A stretch of 22,372 nucleotides of DNA from the NCBI GenBank assembly GCA_046050465.1, contig JBJOPS010000004.1, forward strand, positions 1 to 22,372, written 5' to 3'. The notes under the pieces were generated by a model, which made no database searches, was not told the origin of the DNA, and saw nothing but the letters and a program-made list of their open reading frames with translations. Positions 8,294 through 15,779 of the stretch are shown here, piece after piece; position 1 is the stretch's first letter; every line of letters begins with the position of its first letter. The stretch comes from Egaibacter sp046050465 (GTDB lineage: Bacteria > Pseudomonadota > Gammaproteobacteria > Burkholderiales > Burkholderiaceae_C). The position numbers and the translations under genes are program-made.

Positions 8294-8908
8294 TCAGTGG
8301 TCTTGTGAAAACTGGCGCCAGCCCCAGCCAATACGCATCACGATGGTCGCTACGCACAGGGCCGCAAACGCATAGGCAATTTCGGAAAAATGTTGTGGCC
8401 ACACACACATCGCCACAAAACACACCAGCGTTTCTGTAGCTTCGGTCAAGCCACCCAGAAAGTAAAACGACTTGTTGGGGTAGTCCAGGCTGGTCAGCCC
8501 GCGCTTGGCGGCCATGATGGCAAATGCCAGAAAACTGGAGCCGGTCCCGATGAACGCAGCCAGCAACACGGCAGCAGCCAGCGCGTTGGTTGGCGGTTGC
8601 GCTACGGCAAACGCCAGCGGAATGGCGGCATAAAACAGAAAGTCCAGCGCAATATCCAGAAAACCACCGGCATCGGTAGGCTGTGTCCGGCGCGCCATGG
8701 CACCATCCAGAGCATCGCATAATCTTGACAATAATATGGCTGCAGCCCCGGCCATATATGCATGAGTAGCTATTAATACTGCAGCAACCATGCCAATCAA
8801 AAAGCCAATCAACGTCATCTGGTTGGCGCTCAAACCGGCGCGCACGAACACGCCAGCCAGCCCATTCACAGCGGGTTTGATGAGTGCAGTGGCAGCGCGG
8901 TCAAGCAT
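8294..8908 (-). CDS. ynjF: CDP-alcohol phosphatidyltransferase, YnjF-like
   Basis: Integral membrane enzyme family that transfers a phosphatidyl (or similar) group from a CDP-linked donor to an alcohol, as in phospholipid synthesis; the substrate of YnjF itself is not known. The 204 residues carry the complete CDP-OH-P motif D65-x2-D68-G69-x2-A72-R73-x7-G81-x3-D85-x3-D89, so an active enzyme is expected. Several hydrophobic segments follow (about 33-62, 88-104, 107-132, 155-168, 178-192). The stretches DAGGFLDIALDFLFYA and FIGTGSSFLAFA, and KSFYFLGGLTEATET, closely resemble my recollection of E. coli YnjF. It starts 8 bp after the stop of the ATPase gene. One copy of the dispersed GCTR-N9-TAGC repeat (8754-8785) lies within the coding sequence and encodes VLIATHAYM. 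Assignment of family firm, of orthology good. Confidence 0.9.
   Translation of the reverse strand: MLDRAATALIKPAVNGLAGVFVRAGLSANQMTLIGFLIGMVAAVLIATHAYMAGAAAILLSRLCDALDGAMARRTQPTDAGGFLDIALDFLFYAAIPLAFAVAQPPTNALAAAVLLAAFIGTGSSFLAFAIMAAKRGLTSLDYPNKSFYFLGGLTEATETLVCFVAMCVWPQHFSEIAYAFAALCVATIVMRIGWGWRQFSQDH
8754..8785 (-). repeat. Dispersed GCTR-N9-TAGC repeat, copy 1 (in ynjF)
   Basis: Read on the minus strand: GCTG, nine mostly A/T bases, TAGC, then TACTCATGCATATA. The same layout and nearly the same tail occur at 11864-11894 and 14942-14971, with a more distant copy at 19355-19385. Here it is read in frame within a membrane segment. Confidence 0.55.
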
Positions 8909-8916
8909 GGTTGGTT

Positions 8917-9537
8917 TCAGAGATGGGTGACATGCGCAGGGTCCGCCACATCAGATTCATCATGGGTCACCATTAGTACGGGGATCTGCCGTTTTCTTAC
9001 AAGATCAAACACAAATTGGCGCATGCGCGTGCGCAGAGCTGCATCCAGCTTGGAAAACGGCTCGTCCAGCAGCAGGGCCTGCGGATCGGCCAGCAAGGCC
9101 CGCATCAGCGCCACCCGCGCCCGCTGTCCACCCGAGAGTGTGGCTGGGTCTGCTTGGGCGAAATCTGACATTTCCAGATCCTGCAGTCCGCGGGTCACGC
9201 GGGCTTCACGCGCCGCCATAGACCCTGCGGGCACGGCAAACAGCAGGTTTTCGCGCACGGTCATGTGCGCAAACAGCAGGTCTTCCTGAAACAGGATGCC
9301 GACGCGCCGTCGTTCGGTGGGCAGGTGATCAATGCGTTGCCCGTTCAGCGTGATGCTGCCGTCAAACGTCAGGCTTTCCGCCAGCGTGCCACAAATGGCT
9401 GCCAGCAGACTGGATTTGCCGGAGCCACTGGCCCCCATCACCGTGTGAATGACGCCGCTGGGCACGTTCACACGCAGGCTGCCCACCAGTGTGGTGCTGG
9501 CCGTTGCCAGGCTTTGAACATGGATATCCAGGGTCAT
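8917..9537 (-). CDS. ynjD: ABC transporter ATP-binding protein, YnjD-like
   Basis: Cytosolic ATPase subunit of an ABC importer family. The 206 residues hold Walker A GASGSGKS (35-42), Q-loop Gln84 in ILFQEDLLF, signature LSGGQ (134-138), Walker B ALLLDEP (154-160) with catalytic Glu159, and switch His192 in VTHDESD. The motifs LPTERRRVGILFQ and DPATLSGGQRARVALMRALLA closely match my recollection of E. coli YnjD, whose operon also has a receptor (YnjB), permease (YnjC) and YnjF. Neither a receptor nor a permease gene lies next to this one: upstream is a divergent DUF2059 gene and downstream is ynjF. ATG at 9537 has no Shine-Dalgarno sequence. It is the first gene of the operon. It either pairs with a permease encoded elsewhere or works with another membrane partner. 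Confidence 0.92.
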   Translation of the reverse strand: MTLDIHVQSLATASTTLVGSLRVNVPSGVIHTVMGASGSGKSSLLAAICGTLAESLTFDGSITLNGQRIDHLPTERRRVGILFQEDLLFAHMTVRENLLFAVPAGSMAAREARVTRGLQDLEMSDFAQADPATLSGGQRARVALMRALLADPQALLLDEPFSKLDAALRTRMRQFVFDLVRKRQIPVLMVTHDESDVADPAHVTHL

Positions 9538-9653
9538 GGGTGGAGTCGGGGGCGCAGCGTAGTGGGTGAAGGCAGGGGCGAATCAGGCAGGACGATAATA
9601 CTGGTACCGGCATTCACCGTGTGGCGTGGGTGTCTTGATCAGGGGAAACGATG

Positions 9654-10262
9654 ATGAAAAAAAGAGTGTTGTTGGGTTTGTTGGTCCTGCTGGGTCAGTT
9701 CGGTTCCGTGCATGCTCAAACCACGCCTTCGAGCCCGGCAAAAAAGGAATTGATCGCAAAAGTGCTGAACCTGCAGCAGCCGGCCATTGAAAACATGTCA
9801 CGCGCACTGGCAGAGCAGCCAGCGGCGCAAATGATGCAACAGGCCGCCGTGGTGTTGCAGACGCGCATTGCGCCAGAGAGGCGCGAGGCCGTGGGCAAGG
9901 AAATTCAGGCTGACCTGAAAAAATACGCTGACGAAGCCGTTCCCCTGGTGCGGGACCGTGCCCTGAAGCTGGCCCCATCGACCATTGGTGCCTTGCTGGA
10001 AGAAAAATTCACGGAAGATGAACTCAAACAACTGGTGGCCATTATCGAATCGCCCGTCAACCGCAAGTTCCAGCAACTCGGGGGTGACATGCAGAAAGTG
10101 CTGGTCGAAAAACTCGTTGCAGAAACCCGTGGCCTGATCGAACCCAAAGTCAAGGCATTGGACCAGGTGATTGCCAAGCGCCTGGGCATTGAGCCTCGGC
10201 CCGCTGATGGCGCCGCCGCTCCCGATAAGGCGAAACCAGTCGCCAAAGCGGCCAGCAAGTAG
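9654..10262 (+). CDS. Secreted DUF2059 family protein
   Basis: A protein of 202 residues from the second of two consecutive ATG codons. The second (9654) is preferred because AGGGGA at 9641-9646 is then 7 nt away rather than 4. The N-terminus KKRVLLGLLVLLGQFGSVHA is a Sec signal peptide with cleavage predicted after VHA. The mature part is helical and charged; the stretch EKFTEDELKQLVAIIESPVNRKFQQL is characteristic of DUF2059, a family of periplasmic proteins of unknown function. An Ala/Pro/Lys-rich tail follows. It is transcribed divergently from the ynjD operon, with about 115 bp between the two starts, and a hairpin follows it at 10272-10309. No biochemical role is known to me. Confidence 0.88.
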   Translation: MKKRVLLGLLVLLGQFGSVHAQTTPSSPAKKELIAKVLNLQQPAIENMSRALAEQPAAQMMQQAAVVLQTRIAPERREAVGKEIQADLKKYADEAVPLVRDRALKLAPSTIGALLEEKFTEDELKQLVAIIESPVNRKFQQLGGDMQKVLVEKLVAETRGLIEPKVKALDQVIAKRLGIEPRPADGAAAPDKAKPVAKAASK

Positions 10263-10271
10263 CCCTGTTAC

Positions 10272-10309
10272 AGGCTGGCCAGATGCTGGCGCGCTGGTCT
10301 TGCCTTTTT
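10272..10309 (+). terminator. Probable terminator after the DUF2059 gene
   Basis: AGGC (10272-10275) pairs with GCCT (10302-10305) and GCCAG (10278-10282) with CTGGT (10294-10298), with small internal loops, followed by Ts to 10309. It starts 10 nt after the stop codon. The pairing is interrupted, so the call is moderate. Confidence 0.5.
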
Positions 10310-10384
10310 GGCCCCGGGCCATGCGGTGATTCTCCCAGTCTGCTGGAGCGCAACGGGTTTATAAGCACAAGGGCATAGCCCGGA

Positions 10385-11266
10385 TCAGGGTAGCGCGAGG
10401 CGACGCTGGCTCTCAAACCGGCGGGGCAAACCGGTCAAAGGGTCTTCAAATTCAATCGATTGCGCCAGCAGCTGCAGCGGGTGGTCATAGTCGGCTCCCT
10501 CAGGCGTGAGCACTGGATACAGGCCATCACCCATAATGGGTGTGCCCAGCGCCGCCATATGTACCCGCAACTGATGGCGCCTGCCGGTTACCGGATGCAA
10601 CAGGTACCGCGCCCGTGCCCCGGACAACTCCAGAAGATGGATGTGGGTAATGGCATTAGGCTCACCCCCGGTTTCATGCTGCAGCATGAAGTGGTCCGCT
10701 TCCACGATGCGGCTCTTGCGGGTGAGTGGAAAGGTCAAAGCAGCGCGCCACGGTGCAATGGCCTCATAAGTCTTGTGCACGCTGCGTTTGCGAAAGAGAG
10801 CCTGATACGCGTCGCGACTGGCGGGCTGAACAGAAAACAGCACCAGCCCGGCGGTGTCGCGGTCAATGCGGTGGATGGGGGTCAGATCATCCAGCCCCAG
10901 CTTGCGTTTGAGGCGCACCAGCACGGTTTCCTGCAGGTACTTGCCCGAGGGGGTGACCGGCAGAAAGTGCGGCTTGTCCACGACGATCAGGTGCTCGTCC
11001 TGATGCAGGATGACTTCCTCAAACGGAATGGGATCTTCCGCTTCAAGAGCCCGGTAGTAATACACGCGGATATGGCTCTGAAAAGGGCGCTCCTCGCTCA
11101 CGGCCACGCCAAATTCGTCCACCACCTCACCATCGGCCATGCGTTGCAGCCACGTCTGGCGCGGAATGGCCGCAAAGCGCTGGACCAGAAAGTCGGTGAT
11201 GGTGGCCCACGGCCCTTCAGGCAAGCCCACACAGCTGGGGCCAACACCGTCGCGCGTGGGCAGCAT
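10385..11266 (-). CDS. RluA-family pseudouridine synthase
   Basis: Isomerises uridine to pseudouridine in a structured RNA; which rRNA or tRNA site it modifies cannot be told from sequence. Counting from the ATG at 11266 the protein has 293 residues. The catalytic motif HRIDRDTAGLVLF is at 132-144 with the nucleophile Asp135, and the C-terminal RNA-binding motif GRRHQLRVHMAALG follows near residue 230. The frame is open up to a TTG at 11299, which would overlap the end of trmB by 14 nt; the ATG at 11266 is preferred and gives MLPTRDGVGPSC, as I expect for this Burkholderiales subfamily. Neither start has a Shine-Dalgarno sequence. It lies directly downstream of trmB on the same strand, so the two RNA-modification genes are probably cotranscribed. 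Confidence 0.9.
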   Translation of the reverse strand: MLPTRDGVGPSCVGLPEGPWATITDFLVQRFAAIPRQTWLQRMADGEVVDEFGVAVSEERPFQSHIRVYYYRALEAEDPIPFEEVILHQDEHLIVVDKPHFLPVTPSGKYLQETVLVRLKRKLGLDDLTPIHRIDRDTAGLVLFSVQPASRDAYQALFRKRSVHKTYEAIAPWRAALTFPLTRKSRIVEADHFMLQHETGGEPNAITHIHLLELSGARARYLLHPVTGRRHQLRVHMAALGTPIMGDGLYPVLTPEGADYDHPLQLLAQSIEFEDPLTGLPRRFESQRRLALP

Positions 11267-11285
11267 GGTTGTGGCCAGCCGCGTC

Positions 11286-12023
11286 TCAGACCCGCACAAA
11301 CACCACGTCCCACACGCCGTGGCCCAGCTTGATCCCGCGGTTTTCGAACTTGGTCAGCGGCCGGTAGAAAGGCTTGGGCGCATAGCCGCCCAGCTCGGGG
11401 TGGCTGGCGGCGGCGGTGTTTTTCAGCAGTGGTTCGTCGCAGAGAACCTGCAAAATCTGCTCGGCATAGGGCTGCCAGTCGGTCGCGCAATGCAGGTAGC
11501 CGCGGGGCTTGAGGCGCGTGGCCAGCTTGGCGATGAGCGGGCTTTGAATCAGGCGGCGCTTGTTGTGTTTTTTCTTGTGCCAGGGGTCGGGGAAGAAAAT
11601 ATGCACACCGTCCAGCGAAGCGGGCGGCAGCATGTTGTCCATCACCTCCACGGCGTCGTGCGAGATGATGCGAATATTTTTCAGGCCTTGCTCTCCGATG
11701 CGCTTGAGCAGGGCGCCCACGCCGGGCTGATGCACCTCGCAGCACAGGAAACGCGTGTCGGGCATCAGCGCTGCAATGTGTGCGGTGGCCTCGCCCATGC
11801 CAAAGCCGATTTCCAGCACCAGGGGCTTTTTTGAAGGGTCATTTTGGCCATCGCCCCCCGTGGTATATGTGTAAGCAGCTACCAAATCAATAGCATCCGG
11901 CTGATAAGACAGGATGAACTGGGGGCCCAGTTCCTGAAAAGCCTTGGTCTGGCCGGTGGTGGTGCGGCCGGTGCGACGCACAAAACTCTTGATGGTTCTG
12001 GCGTAAGGGGATGTTTCGTTCAC
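11286..12023 (-). CDS. trmB: tRNA (guanine-46-N7)-methyltransferase TrmB
   Basis: Methylates N7 of G46 in the variable loop of tRNAs using S-adenosylmethionine. Counting from the GTG at 12023 (245 residues; 239 in E. coli), the N-terminal RTIKSFVRRTGRTTTGQ precedes the SAM motif LEIGFGMGEA (70-79), then CCEVHQPG and the family signature FFPDPWHKKKHNKRR (143-157), whose Asp binds the target base. The frame is open to a TTG at 12080 (264 residues); GTG 12023 is preferred because the protein then begins next to the conserved RTIKSFVRR block, but the start is uncertain and no Shine-Dalgarno sequence helps. A segment of about 25 residues (DAIDLVAAYTYTTGGDGQ...) before the SAM motif is partly encoded by a copy of the dispersed repeat (11864-11894) and looks like an insertion in a surface loop. 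The pseudouridine synthase gene follows. Confidence 0.93.
   Translation of the reverse strand: MNETSPYARTIKSFVRRTGRTTTGQTKAFQELGPQFILSYQPDAIDLVAAYTYTTGGDGQNDPSKKPLVLEIGFGMGEATAHIAALMPDTRFLCCEVHQPGVGALLKRIGEQGLKNIRIISHDAVEVMDNMLPPASLDGVHIFFPDPWHKKKHNKRRLIQSPLIAKLATRLKPRGYLHCATDWQPYAEQILQVLCDEPLLKNTAAASHPELGGYAPKPFYRPLTKFENRGIKLGHGVWDVVFVRV
11864..11894 (-). repeat. Dispersed GCTR-N9-TAGC repeat, copy 2 (in trmB)
   Basis: Read on the minus strand: GCTA, nine bases, TAGC, then TGCTTACACATATA. Its tail matches copy 1 (TACTCATGCATATA) at 10 of 14 positions, the differences being transitions. It encodes AIDLVAAYT in a poorly conserved loop of TrmB. Confidence 0.55.
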
Positions 12024-12093
12024 GGGGGTACTTGTAAGGATGTTGCTTTTGGGAGCCACTCCCGAACTTGTTGATCGCAAGGTCAGCGGGTTT

Positions 12094-12708
12094 TTAATGG
12101 CTGGTTTCGTCGGTGCTTGGTGTGTTGTGTGCCATCAGTCGATCAGTGAGTGCAATGGCCAGTGCCGACAACAGAAATACCACGTGAATGACAGTCTGCC
12201 ACATCAGGACCTTCATGTCGTAATTGGCAGCATTGATGAAAGTCTTGAGAAGGTGGATGGACGAAATGCCGATGATGGCCGTTGCCAGCTTGACTTTCAG
12301 GACTGATGCGTTCACATGGCTCAGCCATTCTGGCTGATCCGGGTGTTCTTCCAGATCCATGCGACTGACGAAGGTCTCATAACCGCCGACAATCACCATG
12401 ATCAACAAGTTGGAGATCATGACGACATCAATCAGCGCCAGCACAACAAGCATGATCACTGTTTCATTCAGTGACGTGATTTGAAACTCGGTCTTGTAGC
12501 CGATGCTGGTAACCAACGCCTGCAAAGCGGCCTGGCTTCCAAAGGCTGCTTCCAGAAGGTGAACAAGTTCGACCCAAAAATGGAAGACATAGACTGCCTG
12601 TGCTGCAATCAGCCCCAGATAAAGGGGCAGTTGCAGCCAGCGGCTGGCAAAAATGAAGCTGGGCAGGGGGCGCAATTTTCTGGGACTACCAGTATTTATT
12701 TTGCTCAT
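12094..12708 (-). CDS. YqhA/UPF0114 (TIGR00645) family membrane protein
   Basis: An inner-membrane protein of 204 residues with four likely membrane segments at about 25-45, 84-107, 140-156 and 168-188. The start at ATG 12708 gives MSKINTGSPRKLRPLPSFIFASRWLQLPLYLGL, typical of the family; the 25 codons of open frame further upstream are Pro/Ser-rich and unlike it. The motif LIDVVMISNLLIMVIVGGYETFVS (93-116) and the loop EHPDQPEWLSHVNASVLKVKLA are family hallmarks. The function of the family is unknown. No Shine-Dalgarno sequence is seen before the ATG. trmB lies downstream on the same strand and acs is divergent, with 219 bp between the starts. Confidence 0.9.
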   Translation of the reverse strand: MSKINTGSPRKLRPLPSFIFASRWLQLPLYLGLIAAQAVYVFHFWVELVHLLEAAFGSQAALQALVTSIGYKTEFQITSLNETVIMLVVLALIDVVMISNLLIMVIVGGYETFVSRMDLEEHPDQPEWLSHVNASVLKVKLATAIIGISSIHLLKTFINAANYDMKVLMWQTVIHVVFLLSALAIALTDRLMAHNTPSTDETSH

Positions 12709-12927
12709 AAGGTGGTTTGGGCTCAGATTCGGTCTGGATGGGGGGGGTACGGACAGCCGCAATTGTAGGCCGCTAACCCGCACGCGGTCCTGATCCCCGG
12801 TATTCTTGGGAAGCCATGCCGTCAGTGCTTTGTAAGTGGCGCCCAGGATAGTCCTTGCTAAACAGAGCCCCTGATCAAAGCCACTGATATCTAGAGAAGT
12901 CCAAGACCTTATTGAGGAGACGAAATA

Positions 12928-14913
12928 ATGAGCGCCATCGAGTCAGTCCTGGTTGAAAACCGCGTTTTCCCGCCCAGCGAAGCCACCGTCAAAACTGCCC
13001 GTATTTCCGGCATGGAGGGCTACCACGCCCTGTGCGCCGAAGCGGGCAAGGACTTCGAGGGTTTCTGGGCCCGCCTGGCGCGTGAGAACGTGGTGTGGAA
13101 CAAACCCTTCACGCGCACGCTGGACGAATCCAACGCGCCGTTTTACAAGTGGTTTGACGATGGCGAACTCAATGCCAGCGCCAACTGCCTGGACAAACAC
13201 ATGGGCACGCCCACCGAAAACAAGGTGGCGGTGATTTTTGAAGCCGACGACGGCACGGTTACCAAGACCACCTACAAGGAGTTGTTGGCCCGCGTGAGCC
13301 AGTTTGCCAACGCGCTCAAGGCTGACGGCATCCAAAAGGGCGATCGCGTGCTGGTTTACATGCCCATGACGCTGGAAGGCGTGATTGCCATGCAGGCCTG
13401 CGCCCGCATTGGTGCAACCCACAGCGTGGTGTTTGGCGGCTTCTCGGCCAAGGCGCTGCAGGAACGCATCATCGACGCGGGCGCCGTGGCGGTGATCACC
13501 AGCAACTACCAGATGCGCGGCGGCAAAGAGCTGCCGCTCAAGGCCATCGTGGACGAAGGCCTCGGCCTGGGCGGCTGCGACACCATCAAGACCGTCTACG
13601 TCTTCCAGCGCACCAAGACCGCCTGCAACATGGTGGCCGGCCGCGACAAAACCTTTGACGAAGCCCTGGCCGGTAAGAGCACGGAGTGCGCGCCGGTGCC
13701 CGTGGGCGCCGAGCACCCGCTGTTCATCCTCTACACCTCGGGCTCCACTGGCAAGCCCAAGGGCGTGCAGCATTCCACCGGTGGCTACCTGCTGTGGGCC
13801 AAGCTGACCATGGACTGGACGTTTGACTTGAAGCCCGCCGATGTGTTCTGGTGCACGGCCGACATCGGCTGGATCACCGGCCACACCTACGTGGCCTATG
13901 GCCCGTTGGCCGCAGGCGCCACGCAAATCATCTTTGAAGGTGTGCCCACCTTCCCGAACGCGGGCCGCTTCTGGCAGATGATCGAGCGCCACAAGTGCAC
14001 CATCTTCTACACCGCGCCCACCGCCATCCGTTCGCTGATCAAGGCGGCCGAAAGCGATGCCGCTGTGCATCCGGACCGCTCCGACTTGTCGAGCCTGCGC
14101 ATCCTCGGCTCCGTGGGCGAGCCCATCAACCCCGAAGCGTGGATGTGGTATTACAAAAACGTGGGCCACGAGCGTTGCCCCATCGTGGACACCTTCTGGC
14201 AGACAGAAACTGGCGGTCACATGATGACCCCGCTACCCGGCGCCACACCGCTGGTGCCCGGTAGCTGCACATTGCCACTGCCCGGCATCATGGCCGCTAT
14301 TGTGGATGAGGCGGGCAATGACATTGCCAACGGCACGGGTGGCATTTTGGTGGTCAAGCGGCCATGGCCATCCATGATCCGCACCATCTGGAACGACCCC
14401 GAGCGGTTCAAGAAAGCCTACTTCCCCGAAGAAATGGGCGGCACGCTGTACCTGGCCGGTGATGGCGCAGTACGCAGTGCCGACCGGGGCTACTTCCGCA
14501 TCACGGGCCGCATTGACGATGTGCTGAACGTGTCCGGCCACCGCATGGGCACCATGGAAATTGAATCTGCGCTGGTGTCCAAGACCGACCTGGTGGCCGA
14601 AGCTGCTGTGGTGGGCCGCCCGGATGATCTGACCGGTGAGGCCATCTGTGCCTTCGTCGTGCTCAAGCGTCCCATGCCCAAGGGCGACGAGGCCAAGGCG
14701 ATTGCCAAGGAGCTGCGCGACTGGGTGGCCAAGGAGATCGGCCCCATCGCCAAGCCCAAGGATATCCGCTTTGGCGAGAACCTGCCCAAGACCCGCTCCG
14801 GCAAGATCATGCGCCGCCTGCTGCGCTCGCTGGCCAAGGGCGAGTCCATTACCCAGGATACCTCCACGCTGGAAAACCCGGCCATTCTGGACCAGCTGGG
14901 TCAGGCGTATTGA
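12928..14913 (+). CDS. acs: Acetyl-CoA synthetase (AMP-forming)
   Basis: Makes acetyl-CoA from acetate, ATP and CoA through acetyl-AMP; cytosolic. The 661 residues match the family length (652 in Salmonella). The adenylation motif YTSGSTGKPKG is at 269-279, the core DTFWQTETGG at 421-430, and the hinge and C-terminal lid include DVLNVSGHRMGTMEIE and PKTRSGKIMRRLLR (620-633). Lys626 is the catalytic lysine that is reversibly acetylated by Pat-type enzymes in the family. Trp424 corresponds to Salmonella Trp414, which blocks acyl groups longer than acetate, so acetate rather than propionate is expected. GAGGAGA eight nt before ATG 12928 is a strong ribosome-binding site. It is monocistronic, ending at the terminator at 15000-15035. 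The product is the same metabolite that the malonyl-CoA decarboxylase further along would make. Confidence 0.97.
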   Translation: MSAIESVLVENRVFPPSEATVKTARISGMEGYHALCAEAGKDFEGFWARLARENVVWNKPFTRTLDESNAPFYKWFDDGELNASANCLDKHMGTPTENKVAVIFEADDGTVTKTTYKELLARVSQFANALKADGIQKGDRVLVYMPMTLEGVIAMQACARIGATHSVVFGGFSAKALQERIIDAGAVAVITSNYQMRGGKELPLKAIVDEGLGLGGCDTIKTVYVFQRTKTACNMVAGRDKTFDEALAGKSTECAPVPVGAEHPLFILYTSGSTGKPKGVQHSTGGYLLWAKLTMDWTFDLKPADVFWCTADIGWITGHTYVAYGPLAAGATQIIFEGVPTFPNAGRFWQMIERHKCTIFYTAPTAIRSLIKAAESDAAVHPDRSDLSSLRILGSVGEPINPEAWMWYYKNVGHERCPIVDTFWQTETGGHMMTPLPGATPLVPGSCTLPLPGIMAAIVDEAGNDIANGTGGILVVKRPWPSMIRTIWNDPERFKKAYFPEEMGGTLYLAGDGAVRSADRGYFRITGRIDDVLNVSGHRMGTMEIESALVSKTDLVAEAAVVGRPDDLTGEAICAFVVLKRPMPKGDEAKAIAKELRDWVAKEIGPIAKPKDIRFGENLPKTRSGKIMRRLLRSLAKGESITQDTSTLENPAILDQLGQAY

Positions 14914-14941
14914 ATAGTCGCCTTGGTGTTTAAGCGTGAAT

Positions 14942-14971
14942 GCTGCATAAATAATAGCTACTCACCCATAT
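14942..14971 (+). repeat. Dispersed GCTR-N9-TAGC repeat, copy 3 (after acs)
   Basis: GCTG, nine A/T-rich bases (CATAAATAA), TAGC, then TACTCACCCATAT. It matches copy 1 closely (TAGCTACTCA shared exactly). It is the only copy outside a gene, between the acs stop and its terminator. Confidence 0.55.
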
Positions 14972-14999
14972 CCGACCAAGGCCAATCGCCTAAACAAGC

Positions 15000-15035
15000 A
15001 AAAAAGCCCGCTGACAACCATATCAGCGGGCTTTT
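15000..15035. terminator. Bidirectional intrinsic terminator between acs and the cytochrome c gene
   Basis: AAAAGCCCGCTGA (15002-15014) pairs perfectly with TCAGCGGGCTTTT (15023-15035), a 13-bp stem with an 8-nt loop. The A-run on one side and T-run on the other make it work in both directions, serving acs on the plus strand and the cytochrome gene (ending at 15092) on the minus strand. Confidence 0.9.
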
Positions 15036-15091
15036 GCATTTGAGCTAGGGTGACATGTCGTTACAAGACATGTCTGCTGTCAACTGGCCAA

Positions 15092-15406
15092 TTACTTCAG
15101 GCTCAACACCCAGGCAGCCAGCTTCTTGGCTTCGGCCTCGTTGACCTGTGCGTTGGCTGGCATGGGAACGGCTCCCCACACACCTGAGCCACCTTTAAGA
15201 ATTTTTACAGCCAGCTTGTCACTCGCAGACTTGTCAGCTGCGTATTTGGCTGCTACCTCTTTGTAAGAAGGGCCAACCAGTTTCTTGTCCACGGCATGGC
15301 AGGCCATACAGTTCTTGGCCGTAGCCAAAGCCTGATCAGCAAAAACGGGGGCAGCAGCAGTCGCAGCCGCTGCAATGGCGATTTTGGCTAACAGCTTGGT
15401 TTTCAT
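15092..15406 (-). CDS. Periplasmic class I cytochrome c (c551/c552 type)
   Basis: Small electron carrier of 104 residues. A Sec signal peptide covers about residues 1-23 (basic MKTKLLAK, an Ala-rich core, cleavage after VFA). The mature protein has one haem-binding motif CMACH (33-37) and the likely distal ligand Met82 in the sequence PMPAN, followed by a C-terminal helix AEAKKLAAWVLSLK; this is the standard c551/c552 layout. It would shuttle electrons between periplasmic enzymes and a terminal oxidase or reductase; partners are not encoded nearby. GAGGA about 8 nt before the ATG is a good ribosome-binding site. It is divergent from the small Trp-rich gene. Confidence 0.95.
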   Translation of the reverse strand: MKTKLLAKIAIAAAATAAAPVFADQALATAKNCMACHAVDKKLVGPSYKEVAAKYAADKSASDKLAVKILKGGSGVWGAVPMPANAQVNEAEAKKLAAWVLSLK

Positions 15407-15461
15407 CTATCGTCCTCGTGGGTTGGGTTACAGTTCTCAAACGTAATTGTAGTGACCCTGG

Positions 15462-15491
15462 TTGACGCGGTTTGCCATGCCAAGGTATAAA
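15462..15491 (+). promoter_or_regulatory. Sigma-70 promoter of the Trp-rich protein gene
   Basis: TTGACG (15462-15467) and TATAAA (15486-15491) are separated by 18 bp. The expected start of transcription, near 15498, falls on the ribosome-binding site (AGGAG, 15498-15502), so the leader would be only about 11 nt long. Confidence 0.65.
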
Positions 15492-15508
15492 AACCACAGG
15501 AGTTTGTG

Positions 15509-15754
15509 ATGTATTTGCTGGGACTTGGGATTGTTTTGCTGCTTATGAAGTACCTGGACTTGGGGCCGGTAGCTGACTGGAGCTGGTTGATTGTCCTGAC
15601 GCCATTTGCAATGGCCGTAATTTGGTGGGCTTGGGCCGACTCATCCGGATACACCAAACGAAAGGCCATGGAACGGGAAGACGCCCGCCGTAAGGCGCGC
15701 ATTGACAAGAACAAGGAAGCCATTGGCACTTTGCGAAAAGGTCGACGGCGCTAG
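15509..15754 (+). CDS. Small Trp-rich membrane protein (TIGR04438-like)
   Basis: An 81-residue protein, MYLLGLGIVLLLMKYLDLGPV..., with two hydrophobic segments (about 2-14 and 26-44) containing five tryptophans (WSW, WWAW), followed by a strongly charged C-terminal half rich in Lys and Arg (ERE-DARRKARIDKNKEA... ending RRR). This matches my recollection of the Burkholderiales family TIGR04438, of unknown function; the family name is from memory. ATG 15509 is chosen over GTG 15506 because AGGAG at 15498-15502 is then 6 nt away. It has its own promoter. It converges on ilvD, with only 25 bp between the stop codons and no clear terminator. Confidence 0.85.
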   Translation: MYLLGLGIVLLLMKYLDLGPVADWSWLIVLTPFAMAVIWWAWADSSGYTKRKAMEREDARRKARIDKNKEAIGTLRKGRRR

Positions 15755-15779
15755 ACTCAGGTCAGCGCTTCCCGCAGCA

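Noticed and set aside
11267..11299. TTG start for the pseudouridine synthase overlapping trmB
   Set aside because: TTG is rare, the extra residues do not fit the family, and an ATG 33 nt downstream gives the expected N-terminus.
12709..12783. Longer YqhA-family protein beginning at 12783
   Set aside because: The additional 25 residues are Pro/Ser-rich and unlike the family; ATG 12708 gives a normal N-terminus.
12825..12865. Sigma-54-like promoter (TGGCGC...TTGCT) upstream of acs
   Set aside because: The GG and GC elements are far more than the required 10 nt apart.
12943..14220. 425-codon minus-strand ORF opposite acs
   Set aside because: Composition is dominated by His, Gly, Val and Ala, as expected from the opposite strand of a GC-rich coding gene; acs is certain on the other strand.
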